This document shows positions 7,108-14,912 of a stretch of 21,958 bases of DNA, one piece after another. Below the pieces are notes generated by a model, which worked only from the letters and a program-made list of their open reading frames with translations, was not told where the DNA came from and ran no database searches. A program made the translations under genes and the position numbers. Position 1 is the stretch's first letter; every line of letters begins with the position of its first letter. The stretch is from CAYYOS01 sp964473355 (GTDB lineage: Bacteria > Pseudomonadota > Gammaproteobacteria > Burkholderiales > REEB80): the NCBI GenBank assembly GCA_964473355.1, contig CAYYOS010000025.1, forward strand, positions 1 through 21,958, written 5' to 3'.

Positions 7108-7344
7108 CTAGATTTGCTCGCCACGTGCGCGTAAATCTGCAAGCACGGATTCTATGCCATTCTTGTCTATGGTTCGCAGCGCAGCGTTGCTAATCATCAA
7201 ACTTACCCAGCGGTTTTCGCCTTCCACCCAAAACCGGCGCTTTTGTAGATTCGGTAAAAAACGACGTTTGGTTTTGTTGTTGGCGTGGGAAACATGATTC
7301 CCGGTTTGCGGCATTTTCCCAGTAACAATACATTTGCGCGCCAT
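7108..7344 (-). CDS. rpmB: 50S ribosomal protein L28
   Basis: 78 residues matching L28 from end to end: MARKCIVTGKMPQTGNHVSH, NNKTKRRFLPNLQKRRFWVE and a C-terminal IDKNGIESVLADLRARGE. Normal length. It is the first gene of the rpmB-rpmG pair, which ends at the hairpin near 6904-6932. The ATG at 7344 has GGAG eight bases upstream, and an extended -10 promoter lies about 26 bases further up. The gene follows tsdA on the same strand but should be expressed independently. Confidence 0.97.
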   Translation of the reverse strand: MARKCIVTGKMPQTGNHVSHANNKTKRRFLPNLQKRRFWVEGENRWVSLMISNAALRTIDKNGIESVLADLRARGEQI

Positions 7345-7369
7345 GGCTCTAACTCCGAAAAAGCTGGTG

Positions 7370-7378
7370 ATTATAGCA
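7370..7378 (-). promoter_or_regulatory. Extended -10 promoter of rpmB-rpmG
   Basis: On the minus strand TGC-TATAAT (TATAAT at 7375-7370) gives a perfect -10 with an extended TGN. The hexamer 17 bases upstream does not resemble TTGACA, which fits an extended -10 promoter. It lies just past the tsdA stop. Confidence 0.65.
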
Positions 7379-7418
7379 TAAATCGCGGGAATGGGTACCT
7401 AGGGAAGTCCAGCGTTTT

Positions 7419-8369
7419 TTACGGCTTGGCGAGTAATTCCGCCGGCTTACGACCATACAAGCAATATTCGTCGTGATATTCCTCACGGGTGCGTGCCACG
7501 CTTTCTTTAAAACGCGGGTCCTCCGGCCGGGCGTGGCTATTTATAAAAATGGCCACATCCCAAGCCTCCTGATCACTCAAACTGCCTCCTTGGCCGTAAG
7601 GCATATTGGCTTTTATAAAACCTGCCGCAGTATTCACGCGATGCATACCGGCACCCCAATTAAATGAGTCTTGGCCCCAAAGGGGCGGAAATGCGAATTG
7701 TTTGCCGTCTTTAGTTCCTTCTCCGTTGGCGCCATGGCAAATGGCGCATTTGTTTTTGTAAATTTCCGCGCCGCGGGCCACGTCAGGGTTTTGCACGGGT
7801 TTGGGGAGCTCTGGATAACCTTGCCCGGGCATTTTTATGCCGGTTGGCGCCCCTTTCGCCAGCCAATAGTGATAAGTAACCAGGGCGGTCATTTCTTTGC
7901 TATCCAGGGCGGGTGGCTTACCATTCATACTGAAACGAAAACAGCCTTGTATGCGATCTTGCAAGGTATCAACGCGTCCCGTTTTTTTACGATAGGCGGG
8001 ATACAAAACATAAGCTCCCCAAAGCGGGGCAGAATCGGCCTTGCGACCTTCGTCGAGATGACAATTGGCGCAATTCAATCCGTTGCCCGCATAGGCTTTA
8101 GCATATTGTTGCGTGTTGACAAAAATATTTTTTCCCAGCTTGATGGTGTCACCCAATTGGTTGTCGGGTATCTCGTTTTCCGAGGGTGGCACGAAGCGAT
8201 TCACGGGAATAGTTTGAGCGGTTTCTGGGTTGATGGAAGCGATCTGCGCTGGCCTGGGAGAAGTAGACGTGGGCTGCGATTCGTTGGCTTTTATAGCACT
8301 AGGGGTCTCTGGCTGACATCCCGCTAACAAAATGATGCTTAGTATCGTGCCGAGCCACGCAATCCTCAT
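7419..8369 (-). CDS. tsdA: Thiosulfate dehydrogenase TsdA, diheme c-type lipoprotein
   Basis: Oxidises two thiosulfates to tetrathionate (some homologues favour the reverse). 316 residues. A lipobox LAGC (15-18) predicts a lipid-anchored periplasmic enzyme. A Ser/Thr/Pro-rich linker follows (19-60). Heme 1 is bound by CANCH (100-104); C143 in RIQGCFRFSMNG is the expected thiolate ligand of that active-site heme. Heme 2 is bound by CAICH (208-212), with M256 in NMP as the likely distal ligand. The residue before that Met is Asn255, as I recall for the Campylobacter enzyme, rather than the Lys of Allochromatium TsdA. Conserved PPLWGQDSFNWGAGM is present. The start overlaps the tsdB stop as ATGA, so the two are coupled. 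No hairpin terminator follows; rpmB lies next. Confidence 0.9.
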   Translation of the reverse strand: MRIAWLGTILSIILLAGCQPETPSAIKANESQPTSTSPRPAQIASINPETAQTIPVNRFVPPSENEIPDNQLGDTIKLGKNIFVNTQQYAKAYAGNGLNCANCHLDEGRKADSAPLWGAYVLYPAYRKKTGRVDTLQDRIQGCFRFSMNGKPPALDSKEMTALVTYHYWLAKGAPTGIKMPGQGYPELPKPVQNPDVARGAEIYKNKCAICHGANGEGTKDGKQFAFPPLWGQDSFNWGAGMHRVNTAAGFIKANMPYGQGGSLSDQEAWDVAIFINSHARPEDPRFKESVARTREEYHDEYCLYGRKPAELLAKP

Positions 8370-9001
8370 TTTTTAACCTGGCTCGGCACCAAGCTCGAGA
8401 AGTATGCTGCAACGGCCTGGATTTCATCGGCACTTAATTTATCCGCTACCGATTTCATCATATTCAACGGGTCATTACGGCGCACGCCGGTCTGCCAATT
8501 TTTCAATTGCGCAGCGATATAGAATGCGTGCTGACCAGCGATAAAAGGGAAATGCGGCGCCACCCCCGACCCATCAATCCCGTGGCATTTAAGGCAAGGT
8601 GGCACCCCGCGATCCCAGGCGCCGCGGTTTGCTAGTATCGCGCCGGACGAAGTCACTGCGGCAGCAGTCGTAGGCTTTGCCTTAACTTGCGGCAAAGCTG
8701 CATAATAGGTTGCGGCGGCCTTGATTTCGTCGGCGTTCATTGCCTGCGCAATGGGGGTCATTAGTGCGTGGCTGCGTGTTGCATTTTTAAAATCGCCTAG
8801 CTGTTTTATCGTATACGCTTCGGGCAAACCGGCAAGTGCTGGATAGCCCGCTTGGGCATTTCCGGCTCCATTGCTGCCATGACAGGCAAGACAGGCGGTC
8901 GCACCTCGGCCATTTCCCTGCACAACAAGTTGTGGGGGTGCCGCCCAGCCTATGTCCGCAACCAATAGTGCGGCAATGAACAGGCTTCTTAAATCGCTCA
9001 T
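8366..9001 (-). CDS. tsdB: Diheme cytochrome c4-like protein, probable TsdB
   Basis: 211 residues with a signal peptide (SDLRSLFIAALLVADIGWA) and two fused cytochrome c domains. Heme sites are CLACH (37-41) and CLKCH (136-140). Each is followed by the c4-type G-GxG and FPxIAGQ or YPALAGL motifs, and methionines near 81 and 181-182 are candidate sixth ligands. Cytochromes of this kind next to tsdA are known as TsdB and accept electrons from TsdA, passing them toward terminal oxidases. The ATGA overlap with tsdA supports this. I prefer ATG 9001 because it gives a clean signal peptide; ATG 9025 or 9022 would add MMFISCSI. None of these has a convincing ribosome-binding site. Another c4 role is possible but less likely in this context. 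Confidence 0.87.
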   Translation of the reverse strand: MSDLRSLFIAALLVADIGWAAPPQLVVQGNGRGATACLACHGSNGAGNAQAGYPALAGLPEAYTIKQLGDFKNATRSHALMTPIAQAMNADEIKAAATYYAALPQVKAKPTTAAAVTSSGAILANRGAWDRGVPPCLKCHGIDGSGVAPHFPFIAGQHAFYIAAQLKNWQTGVRRNDPLNMMKSVADKLSADEIQAVAAYFSSLVPSQVKK

Positions 9002-9047
9002 GATAGAACAGCTTATGAACATCATCTAGCCGACACACAAAGCAAAC

Positions 9048-9075
9048 TGTATAACGCCCTGAAAAAAAGCGTCAA
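9048..9075 (-). promoter_or_regulatory. Probable promoter of tsdB-tsdA
   Basis: On the minus strand TTGACG (9075-9070) and TATACA (9053-9048) are 16 bases apart, with a run of seven Ts in the spacer. The position suits a start about 16 to 40 bases before the candidate tsdB starts. Confidence 0.55.
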
Positions 9076-9135
9076 ATGATAACTGACGTTAATCCAGCAA
9101 GTAAATGAATTGCGCCGGCGGTCATTGCAGGTTTG

Positions 9136-9178
9136 CCAGCTACTATCAAAATAGTATTAGTTAGACAGAACTAGCTGG
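9136..9178. repeat. Nested inverted repeats in the tsdB-lhr spacer
   Basis: An outer pair CCAGCTA (9136-9142) and TAGCTGG (9172-9178) encloses most of a perfect 6-bp inner hairpin TACTAT-caaa-ATAGTA (9141-9156). The arms share two bases, so both structures cannot form at once. There is no T-run, so it is not a terminator. It could be an operator for either divergent operon. Confidence 0.45.
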
Positions 9179-9203
9179 ATTTAGTTGAGTCGGAGACGTT
9201 GCA

Positions 9204-9278
9204 TTGACACCAGCGCATGAAAAGATCACGATTATTGATCAACTGATTCGCGCTGGAACAGCACGCTTCTCATACTAA
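9204..9278 (+). CDS. Short frame (24 aa) overlapping the lhr start as TAATG
   Basis: TTG at 9204 has GGAG eight bases upstream and opens a 24-codon frame (MTPAHEKITI then IDQLIRAGTARFSY). Its TAA shares an A with the lhr ATG. The lhr start itself has no good ribosome-binding site, so this frame may deliver ribosomes by termination-reinitiation. I do not recognise the peptide, and chance cannot be excluded at this length. Confidence 0.35.
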   Translation: MTPAHEKITIIDQLIRAGTARFSY

Positions 9279-12200
9279 TGCCCCGCACCTTGCATCTCTT
9301 TAAAGGTTTTCATCCGGCGACCATAGCATGGTTTGAACGCTCGTTTCACGCGGCCACGCCGCCACAAACGCAAGCGTGGCCCGCCATAAAGCAAGGGCGG
9401 CATACCTTAATTGCAGCACCTACCGGTTCCGGTAAAACGCTCGCGGCGTTTCTGGCTGCCATCGATAATTTGGTTCAACAAGGGGTTGCCGCGCCCTTAG
9501 CGGACGCAACGCAAATTGTCTACGTTTCTCCGCTTAAAGCGCTAAGTAACGATATCAAGTGTAACCTGGAGGCCCCACTCGCGGGCATACGCGCAGCCCT
9601 ACAAGAGCGGGGTGACCCCGACGTTGAAATTACTACTTGGGTGCGCACGGGAGACACCCCGGCGGCAGAACGAGCTCGGGTACGGAAATGTCCCCCGCAT
9701 ATAGTCGTCACGACGCCAGAATCACTTTATATCTTACTTACTAGCGAATCTGGGCGGCGCATGCTGGCCACCACGCGCACGGTTATTGTTGATGAAATTC
9801 ATGCTATGGCCGCAAACAAACGTGGCGCCCATTTAGCGTTGTCGCTCGCGAGGCTCGAAGCTTTAACGGGCCGTCCGGTGCAGCGCATCGGGCTTTCAGC
9901 CACGCAGCGGCCTATTGAAGAAATTGCCCGCTATCTTGTTGGCAGCGCCCAAGTGGACAGCAAAGGCATCCCGAATTGCGTGATTGTTGATAGCGGCCAC
10001 ATCCGTGCGCGGGATCTTGCCTTGGAGTTGCCGGGCTCCCTGCTTGAAGCCGTCATGTCCGGAGAAGTGTGGGAACAAATTTACGATCGCATCGCGCGGC
10101 TTATCAATGAACATCGCACTACCTTAATATTTGCCAACACCCGGCGCATGGCAGAGCGGGTGGCGCGGCATTTGTCGGCGCGCATCGGCGACGAACACGT
10201 CACTTCCCATCACGGCAGTCTATCGCGCGAGCAGCGTTTAAAGGCCGAGTCACGCTTAAAAAATGGAGAGTTGAAGGCCTTAGTCGCAACGGCTTCATTG
10301 GAATTAGGTATCGATATCGGCGATGTCGACCTGGTGTGTCAATTAAGTAGCCCGCGCTCAATTTCTACTTTCTTACAACGCGTGGGCCGCGCCGGACACG
10401 CCGTTGGGGGCACGTCCAAGGGCCGCTTATTTCCCTTATCCCGTGACGACCTTATCGAGTGTGCGGCTTTAATCGACGCCGTAAGACGCGGCGAGCTTGA
10501 TCGTTTAATGATTCCGTTGCAACCCCTTGATGTGTTATCTCAACAAATCGTCGCGGAGCTAGCGAACAGCGAATGGACCGAAGATGGTCTATATGAATTG
10601 ATGTTGCGCGCCTATCCGTATCGCGACCTCGCGCGTAAAGATTTTGATGAAATCATTCAAGTACTGGCTGAGGGTTACACCACAGAGCGCGGGCGTCGTT
10701 CGGCGCATATTTATCGGGATGCGGTCAATAAACGCTTAAGTGCTCGCCGGGGCACGCGCTTAACGGCAGTAACCAACGGCGGAACGATACCAGATAACGC
10801 CGATTTCGATGTGTTACTAGAGCCCGAGAATCTAGTCATCGGAACATTAAACGAAGATTTTGCCATAGAGAGTTTGCAGGGCGATATTTTTCAGCTAGGT
10901 AATCGCTCTTATCGGATTTTGCGCGTGGAAGCTAGCCGTGTGCGCGTAGAAGATGCGCGCGGGCAACCGCCGAATATTCCTTTTTGGTTGGGTGAAGCGC
11001 CTGCGCGAACCGCGGAATTTTCGTTCGCGGTTTCTCGCCTTTACGGTGCATTTTCAGCGCAAATGGAGTCCCAGAAAACGCCCGACGATGTTCAGGCCTG
11101 GCTGCAAAGCGCAATGGGCCTGAGCGCCGAAGCGGCCCGACAAATTTACGAATATCTCGCCGCCAGTCACGCCGCCTTAGGCACACTGCCCACCACCAAC
11201 AATATTGTCCTCGAACGCTTTTTTGACGAATCGGGCGGCATGCAGCTCGTTATACATTCGCCTTTTGGCAGCCGAATAAATCGCGCCTGGGGTCTAGCGC
11301 TTAGAAAACGTTTTTGCCGCAAATTTAATTTCGAATTGCAGGCGGCCGCTACTGAGGATGCAATCGTTTTGTCGCTCACTACCTCCCACAGTTTTCCGCT
11401 CGAAGAAGTGGCGGGCTACCTACATTCTGCGACTGCGCGTCAAGTGCTCATCCAAGCACTCTTAGACGCGCCGCTCTTTACCGCGCGGTGGCGCTGGAAC
11501 GCAACCATTGCGCTGGCCATCCCACGTTTTCGTGGCGGCAAAAAAGTCCCGCCTAATTTACAACGTATGCTGGCGGAAGATTTGGTCGCCGCGGTCTTTC
11601 CCGATCAGCGCGCGTGCTTAGAAAATATTGTTGGTGAGCGTGAAATTCCTGACCATCCCTTAGTTCGACAAACCGTGCATGATTGCCTGCATGTGGCAAT
11701 GGATGTAGAAGGACTGGAAACATTATTGCGCAGCATCGAGAGCGGGCAAATACGCATTGTGGCGCGCGACTTAACTGAACCCTCGCCACTTGCTCATGAA
11801 ATCCTGAATGCCGCACCCTATGCTTTCCTCGACGATGCACCTCTGGAAGAGCGTCGCACCCATGCCGTGCAAGCGCGGCGTTGGCTGGACCCCAAAAGCG
11901 CTTCGGATTTAGGAAAATTGGATCCCGCGGCAATTGCCCGGGTACGTGAAGAGATTTGGCCCGACCCCGAAAGCGCTGATGAGCTGCATGAAGCTATTTT
12001 GTTGTTAGGATTTGTTACCGATGCGGAGATGGCGCAATTTGCAGTTAACTTGCGGGACTTCTTGATAGAGGCTCGGCGGATCACTCGGTTAACTTATGAT
12101 ACGAACCTACCGCCGTTATGGGTAGCAGTTGAACGTTTGCCTCAGCTCAACATGATCTTCGAGAAAGCTCGCCTCGACCCGCTCCTAAACATTCCTGCGG

Positions 12201-13618
12201 AATGTCTGGATAAGACTTGGGCCACTGAGGCCGCGATAGTAGAAATTATTCGTAGCCGCATGGAGGGTCTTGGCCCCATCACTGCCTCTGCCTTGGCACA
12301 GTCCATGGGCGTGACGCTTGCTAAGGTCGAGCTTGCACTCGCTACACTAGAGGCGGAAGGTTCGGTGATGCGTGGGCAATTTACCGCGCAAATAGAAGAA
12401 TTGGAATGGTGTGAGCGTAGGCTGCTGGCCCGCATACATCGTTATACGTTAAATCGTTTGCGTCAGGAAATTGAGCCCGTTACGGCCGTGGATTTTATGC
12501 GCTTTCTTTTTCAGTGGCAGCACGTCACGGAAGAACATCGCGGACAAGGTCAAGATTCGCTTTCTGCGGTAATCGATCAGCTCGCTGGTTTTCAAGCGGC
12601 AGCCGTCGCTTGGGAAGGTGACATTCTTCCGGCACGTCTAGCTGATTATGATCCAGCGTGGTTGGATGCTTTATGTCTTTCCGGTCGCATTAAATGGGCG
12701 CGATTATCGCTCTCTAAGAACAATGTGAGCGGACCAGTGCGAACTACGCCCATTGCCTTGATCAATCGTCGCTACTTTAATGTGTGGCGCGAATCGATAC
12801 AAAATGCGAGTGAGGCATGCGACACTTTTTCCTCTGCTGCGCGTATTGTCGCCGAAAGTTTGACGCAACACGGCGCCATGTTCTTCGACGAAATTGTCGA
12901 GGAAACCGGCCTTTTGCGTACGCATATCGAAGAAGCTTTGGGAGAATTAGTTGCGATGGGTTTAATCAGCGCCGATGGCTTTAGCGGCTTGCGGGCTTTA
13001 TTGATTCCGTCGGCTAAGCGACGCCCGTTTGCGGCGAATAAACGTCGGCATCGCCTGCCCTTGTTTGGTATCGAGGACGCAGGGCGCTGGGCATGGCTAG
13101 GTGCATCTAAAGCTGCCCCGGCGACGCCACCTGCCGAAAATATTGTGCATGTTGCCAACACTTTACTTCGCCGCTACGGCGTTGTATTTCGTCGTTTACT
13201 TGAACGCGAGGCTGACTCTCTTCCGCCGTGGCGCGAGCTTCTGTGGGTATATCGCGCGCAAGAAGCCCGTGGCGAGATCCGCGGCGGTCGCTTTGTGGCA
13301 GGATTCTCCGGAGAGCAATATGCGCTGCCGGACGCGATTGGCGCTTTGCGCGCAATCCGCCGCAAGCCTAAGAACGGCGAGTGGATTTCACTATGCGGGG
13401 CCGATCCACTGAATTTAGCCGGACTTGTTACTGCCGGCCCCAAGGTTTCCGCGCTGCAATCCAATCGCCTCTTATATCGCGACGGCTTACCCATTGCCGC
13501 ATATGTCAGCGGGCAGCTGAGTTTTTTTCAGGATCTAGCCGAAGCGGAGCAAAGCGCCGCGCGTGATGCGTTGTTACGGCGTAACCGCGCCGGTGTGCTG
13601 AAGTTGTATTTAACCTAA
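9278..13618 (+). CDS. lhr: Lhr-type superfamily 2 DNA helicase, long form
   Basis: 1446 residues, close to the length of E. coli Lhr. The SF2 helicase core is clear: Walker A APTGSGKT (47-54), motif Ib-like VTTPESL, DEIH (172-175), SAT (207-209), FANTRRMAERVARHL (285-299), HHGSLSREQR (311-320) and QRVGRAGH (367-374). The Lhr-specific winged-helix and central domains follow to about residue 870, then the long C-terminal region that separates full-length Lhr from the short core form near ligase-exonuclease operons. In E. coli that region carries uracil-DNA glycosylase activity, so a repair role is inferred. The ATG at 9278 overlaps the stop of a short upstream frame; no other good ribosome-binding site is visible. 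It is first of three cotranscribed genes (DUF2905 15 bases on, then radical SAM). Confidence 0.95.
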   Translation: MPRTLHLFKGFHPATIAWFERSFHAATPPQTQAWPAIKQGRHTLIAAPTGSGKTLAAFLAAIDNLVQQGVAAPLADATQIVYVSPLKALSNDIKCNLEAPLAGIRAALQERGDPDVEITTWVRTGDTPAAERARVRKCPPHIVVTTPESLYILLTSESGRRMLATTRTVIVDEIHAMAANKRGAHLALSLARLEALTGRPVQRIGLSATQRPIEEIARYLVGSAQVDSKGIPNCVIVDSGHIRARDLALELPGSLLEAVMSGEVWEQIYDRIARLINEHRTTLIFANTRRMAERVARHLSARIGDEHVTSHHGSLSREQRLKAESRLKNGELKALVATASLELGIDIGDVDLVCQLSSPRSISTFLQRVGRAGHAVGGTSKGRLFPLSRDDLIECAALIDAVRRGELDRLMIPLQPLDVLSQQIVAELANSEWTEDGLYELMLRAYPYRDLARKDFDEIIQVLAEGYTTERGRRSAHIYRDAVNKRLSARRGTRLTAVTNGGTIPDNADFDVLLEPENLVIGTLNEDFAIESLQGDIFQLGNRSYRILRVEASRVRVEDARGQPPNIPFWLGEAPARTAEFSFAVSRLYGAFSAQMESQKTPDDVQAWLQSAMGLSAEAARQIYEYLAASHAALGTLPTTNNIVLERFFDESGGMQLVIHSPFGSRINRAWGLALRKRFCRKFNFELQAAATEDAIVLSLTTSHSFPLEEVAGYLHSATARQVLIQALLDAPLFTARWRWNATIALAIPRFRGGKKVPPNLQRMLAEDLVAAVFPDQRACLENIVGEREIPDHPLVRQTVHDCLHVAMDVEGLETLLRSIESGQIRIVARDLTEPSPLAHEILNAAPYAFLDDAPLEERRTHAVQARRWLDPKSASDLGKLDPAAIARVREEIWPDPESADELHEAILLLGFVTDAEMAQFAVNLRDFLIEARRITRLTYDTNLPPLWVAVERLPQLNMIFEKARLDPLLNIPAECLDKTWATEAAIVEIIRSRMEGLGPITASALAQSMGVTLAKVELALATLEAEGSVMRGQFTAQIEELEWCERRLLARIHRYTLNRLRQEIEPVTAVDFMRFLFQWQHVTEEHRGQGQDSLSAVIDQLAGFQAAAVAWEGDILPARLADYDPAWLDALCLSGRIKWARLSLSKNNVSGPVRTTPIALINRRYFNVWRESIQNASEACDTFSSAARIVAESLTQHGAMFFDEIVEETGLLRTHIEEALGELVAMGLISADGFSGLRALLIPSAKRRPFAANKRRHRLPLFGIEDAGRWAWLGASKAAPATPPAENIVHVANTLLRRYGVVFRRLLEREADSLPPWRELLWVYRAQEARGEIRGGRFVAGFSGEQYALPDAIGALRAIRRKPKNGEWISLCGADPLNLAGLVTAGPKVSALQSNRLLYRDGLPIAAYVSGQLSFFQDLAEAEQSAARDALLRRNRAGVLKLYLT

Positions 13619-13633
13619 ATCTATGAGGAACCC

Positions 13634-13834
13634 ATGTCTCGCACGCTAATTATGATAGGAATTGTTATCGTCCTACTCGGGGTGTTATGGCCATGGCTAT
13701 CGCGTTTAGGCTTGGGGCGCCTGCCTGGGGACATTATTGTTAACCGCCCAAACTTCCGCTTCTTTTTTCCGATCACCACGTCCATTATCATCAGCATAGT
13801 TGTGACGCTATTATTTTGGATATTTAGGAAGTGA
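13634..13834 (+). CDS. DUF2905 small two-helix membrane protein
   Basis: 66 residues. Helix one covers about 4-24 (LIMIGIVIVLLGVLWPWL), followed by the hallmark LGRLPGDIIVNRPNFRFFFPIT. Helix two covers about 47-63, with a short basic end (FRK). This is the standard form and length of DUF2905, an inner-membrane family without known function. GAGGA five bases before the ATG is a strong ribosome-binding site. It follows lhr by 15 bases, and its stop overlaps the next gene's GTG as GTGA, so the three genes form one transcript. Confidence 0.92.
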   Translation: MSRTLIMIGIVIVLLGVLWPWLSRLGLGRLPGDIIVNRPNFRFFFPITTSIIISIVVTLLFWIFRK

Positions 13835-14907
13835 GCGACACACCTGCCGAATTGAAGGCTAAGAAAGGTCGGGGTGCGCTAAGCAACATCAACAGTCGGT
13901 ACGAAGAATATCGGCGCGCGGCTTTCGACGATGGCTGGGCAGATGCGCCCCCGGATTATGCGGGCGCCACTACCCTGCTCCCCGACGCGAGTAAATCCAT
14001 TATCACTTTTAATAAATCGCCGGATATTCCATTTGACCGTTCCGTTAATCCCTATCGCGGCTGCGAACACGGGTGCGTCTATTGTTTTGCGCGACCCAGC
14101 CACACCCGATTGGGTTTGTCGGCGGGACTAGATTTTGAAACGAAATTATTTTTTAAAGAAAATGGCGACGAGTTGCTGCGTAAAGAGCTAGCCCATCCCC
14201 GTTATCAAGCCGCGGAACTCGTGCTTGGCGCAAACACGGATGCTTATCAGCCGGTAGAACGCAAACTTGGCTTAACGCGTCGCTTATTAGAGGTACTAGC
14301 GGAAACGCAACATCCCGTTAGCATACTAACGAAATCGGCATTGGTGGAGCGCGATGCTGACATTTTGGCGGAGATGGCCAAAAATAATTTAGTGCGCGTG
14401 TTTGTGTCCATCACGACCTTGGACGCAAAGCTAGCCCGAACCTTGGAGCCACGCGCCGCTTCCCCCGCACGGCGTTTAGCTATTTTGGCGTCACTTACCG
14501 CCAGCGGAATTCCTACCGGCGCTTTAATCGCCCCACTTATTCCCGTATTAACTGACTCCGAACTGGAGCATCTGCTAGCCGCAGCGCGATCCGCCGGCGC
14601 ACTCGACGCGGATTATGTTTTACTGCGCTTGCCTTCGGAAATTAAAACCTTGTTCGAGGAATGGCTCACCACTCACGCGCCATTGAAGGCGGCCCATGTG
14701 ATGGCACGTGTGCATGATATGCGTGGCGGCAAGGCTTACGATTCAGAATTCGGCACGCGCATGACTGGCACCGGACTTTTCGCGGACATTATTGCTCAGC
14801 GCTTTAAGCTTGCGCACCAGAAATTGCAGTTTCCTGGCATGCCTGCTTTAAATACCAAACTCTTCCATGTGGCTAAAACCCCGCCCCTGCAGAGAGATTT
14901 ATTTTAG
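13831..14907 (+). CDS. PA0069-family radical SAM protein
   Basis: 358 residues. The [4Fe-4S]-binding cysteines are C78, C82 and C85 (RGCEHGCVYCFARPSH). The preceding NKSPDIPFDRSVNPYRGC and the later LGANTDAYQPVERKLGLTR are typical of the PA0069/Rv2578c family, which resembles spore photoproduct lyase-type radical SAM enzymes. Further conserved blocks are VSILTKSALVERD, VSITTLD, RTLEPRA and an APLIPVLTD segment. It should cleave S-adenosylmethionine, but the substrate is unknown. Cotranscription with a DNA helicase makes a nucleic-acid-related role imaginable, only as inference. The GTG at 13831 overlaps the DUF2905 stop. It ends five bases from the converging relA stop, with no hairpin terminator between. 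Confidence 0.93.
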   Translation: MSDTPAELKAKKGRGALSNINSRYEEYRRAAFDDGWADAPPDYAGATTLLPDASKSIITFNKSPDIPFDRSVNPYRGCEHGCVYCFARPSHTRLGLSAGLDFETKLFFKENGDELLRKELAHPRYQAAELVLGANTDAYQPVERKLGLTRRLLEVLAETQHPVSILTKSALVERDADILAEMAKNNLVRVFVSITTLDAKLARTLEPRAASPARRLAILASLTASGIPTGALIAPLIPVLTDSELEHLLAAARSAGALDADYVLLRLPSEIKTLFEEWLTTHAPLKAAHVMARVHDMRGGKAYDSEFGTRMTGTGLFADIIAQRFKLAHQKLQFPGMPALNTKLFHVAKTPPLQRDLF

Positions 14908-14912
14908 AAACG

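Noticed and set aside
7671..8327. Long plus-strand open frame (218 codons)
   Set aside because: It is antisense to tsdA, which has clear heme motifs; the translation shows no family features and is a codon-bias shadow.
9218..9247. ATG frame of nine codons in the lhr leader
   Set aside because: Very short, no ribosome-binding site, and it does not reach the lhr start.
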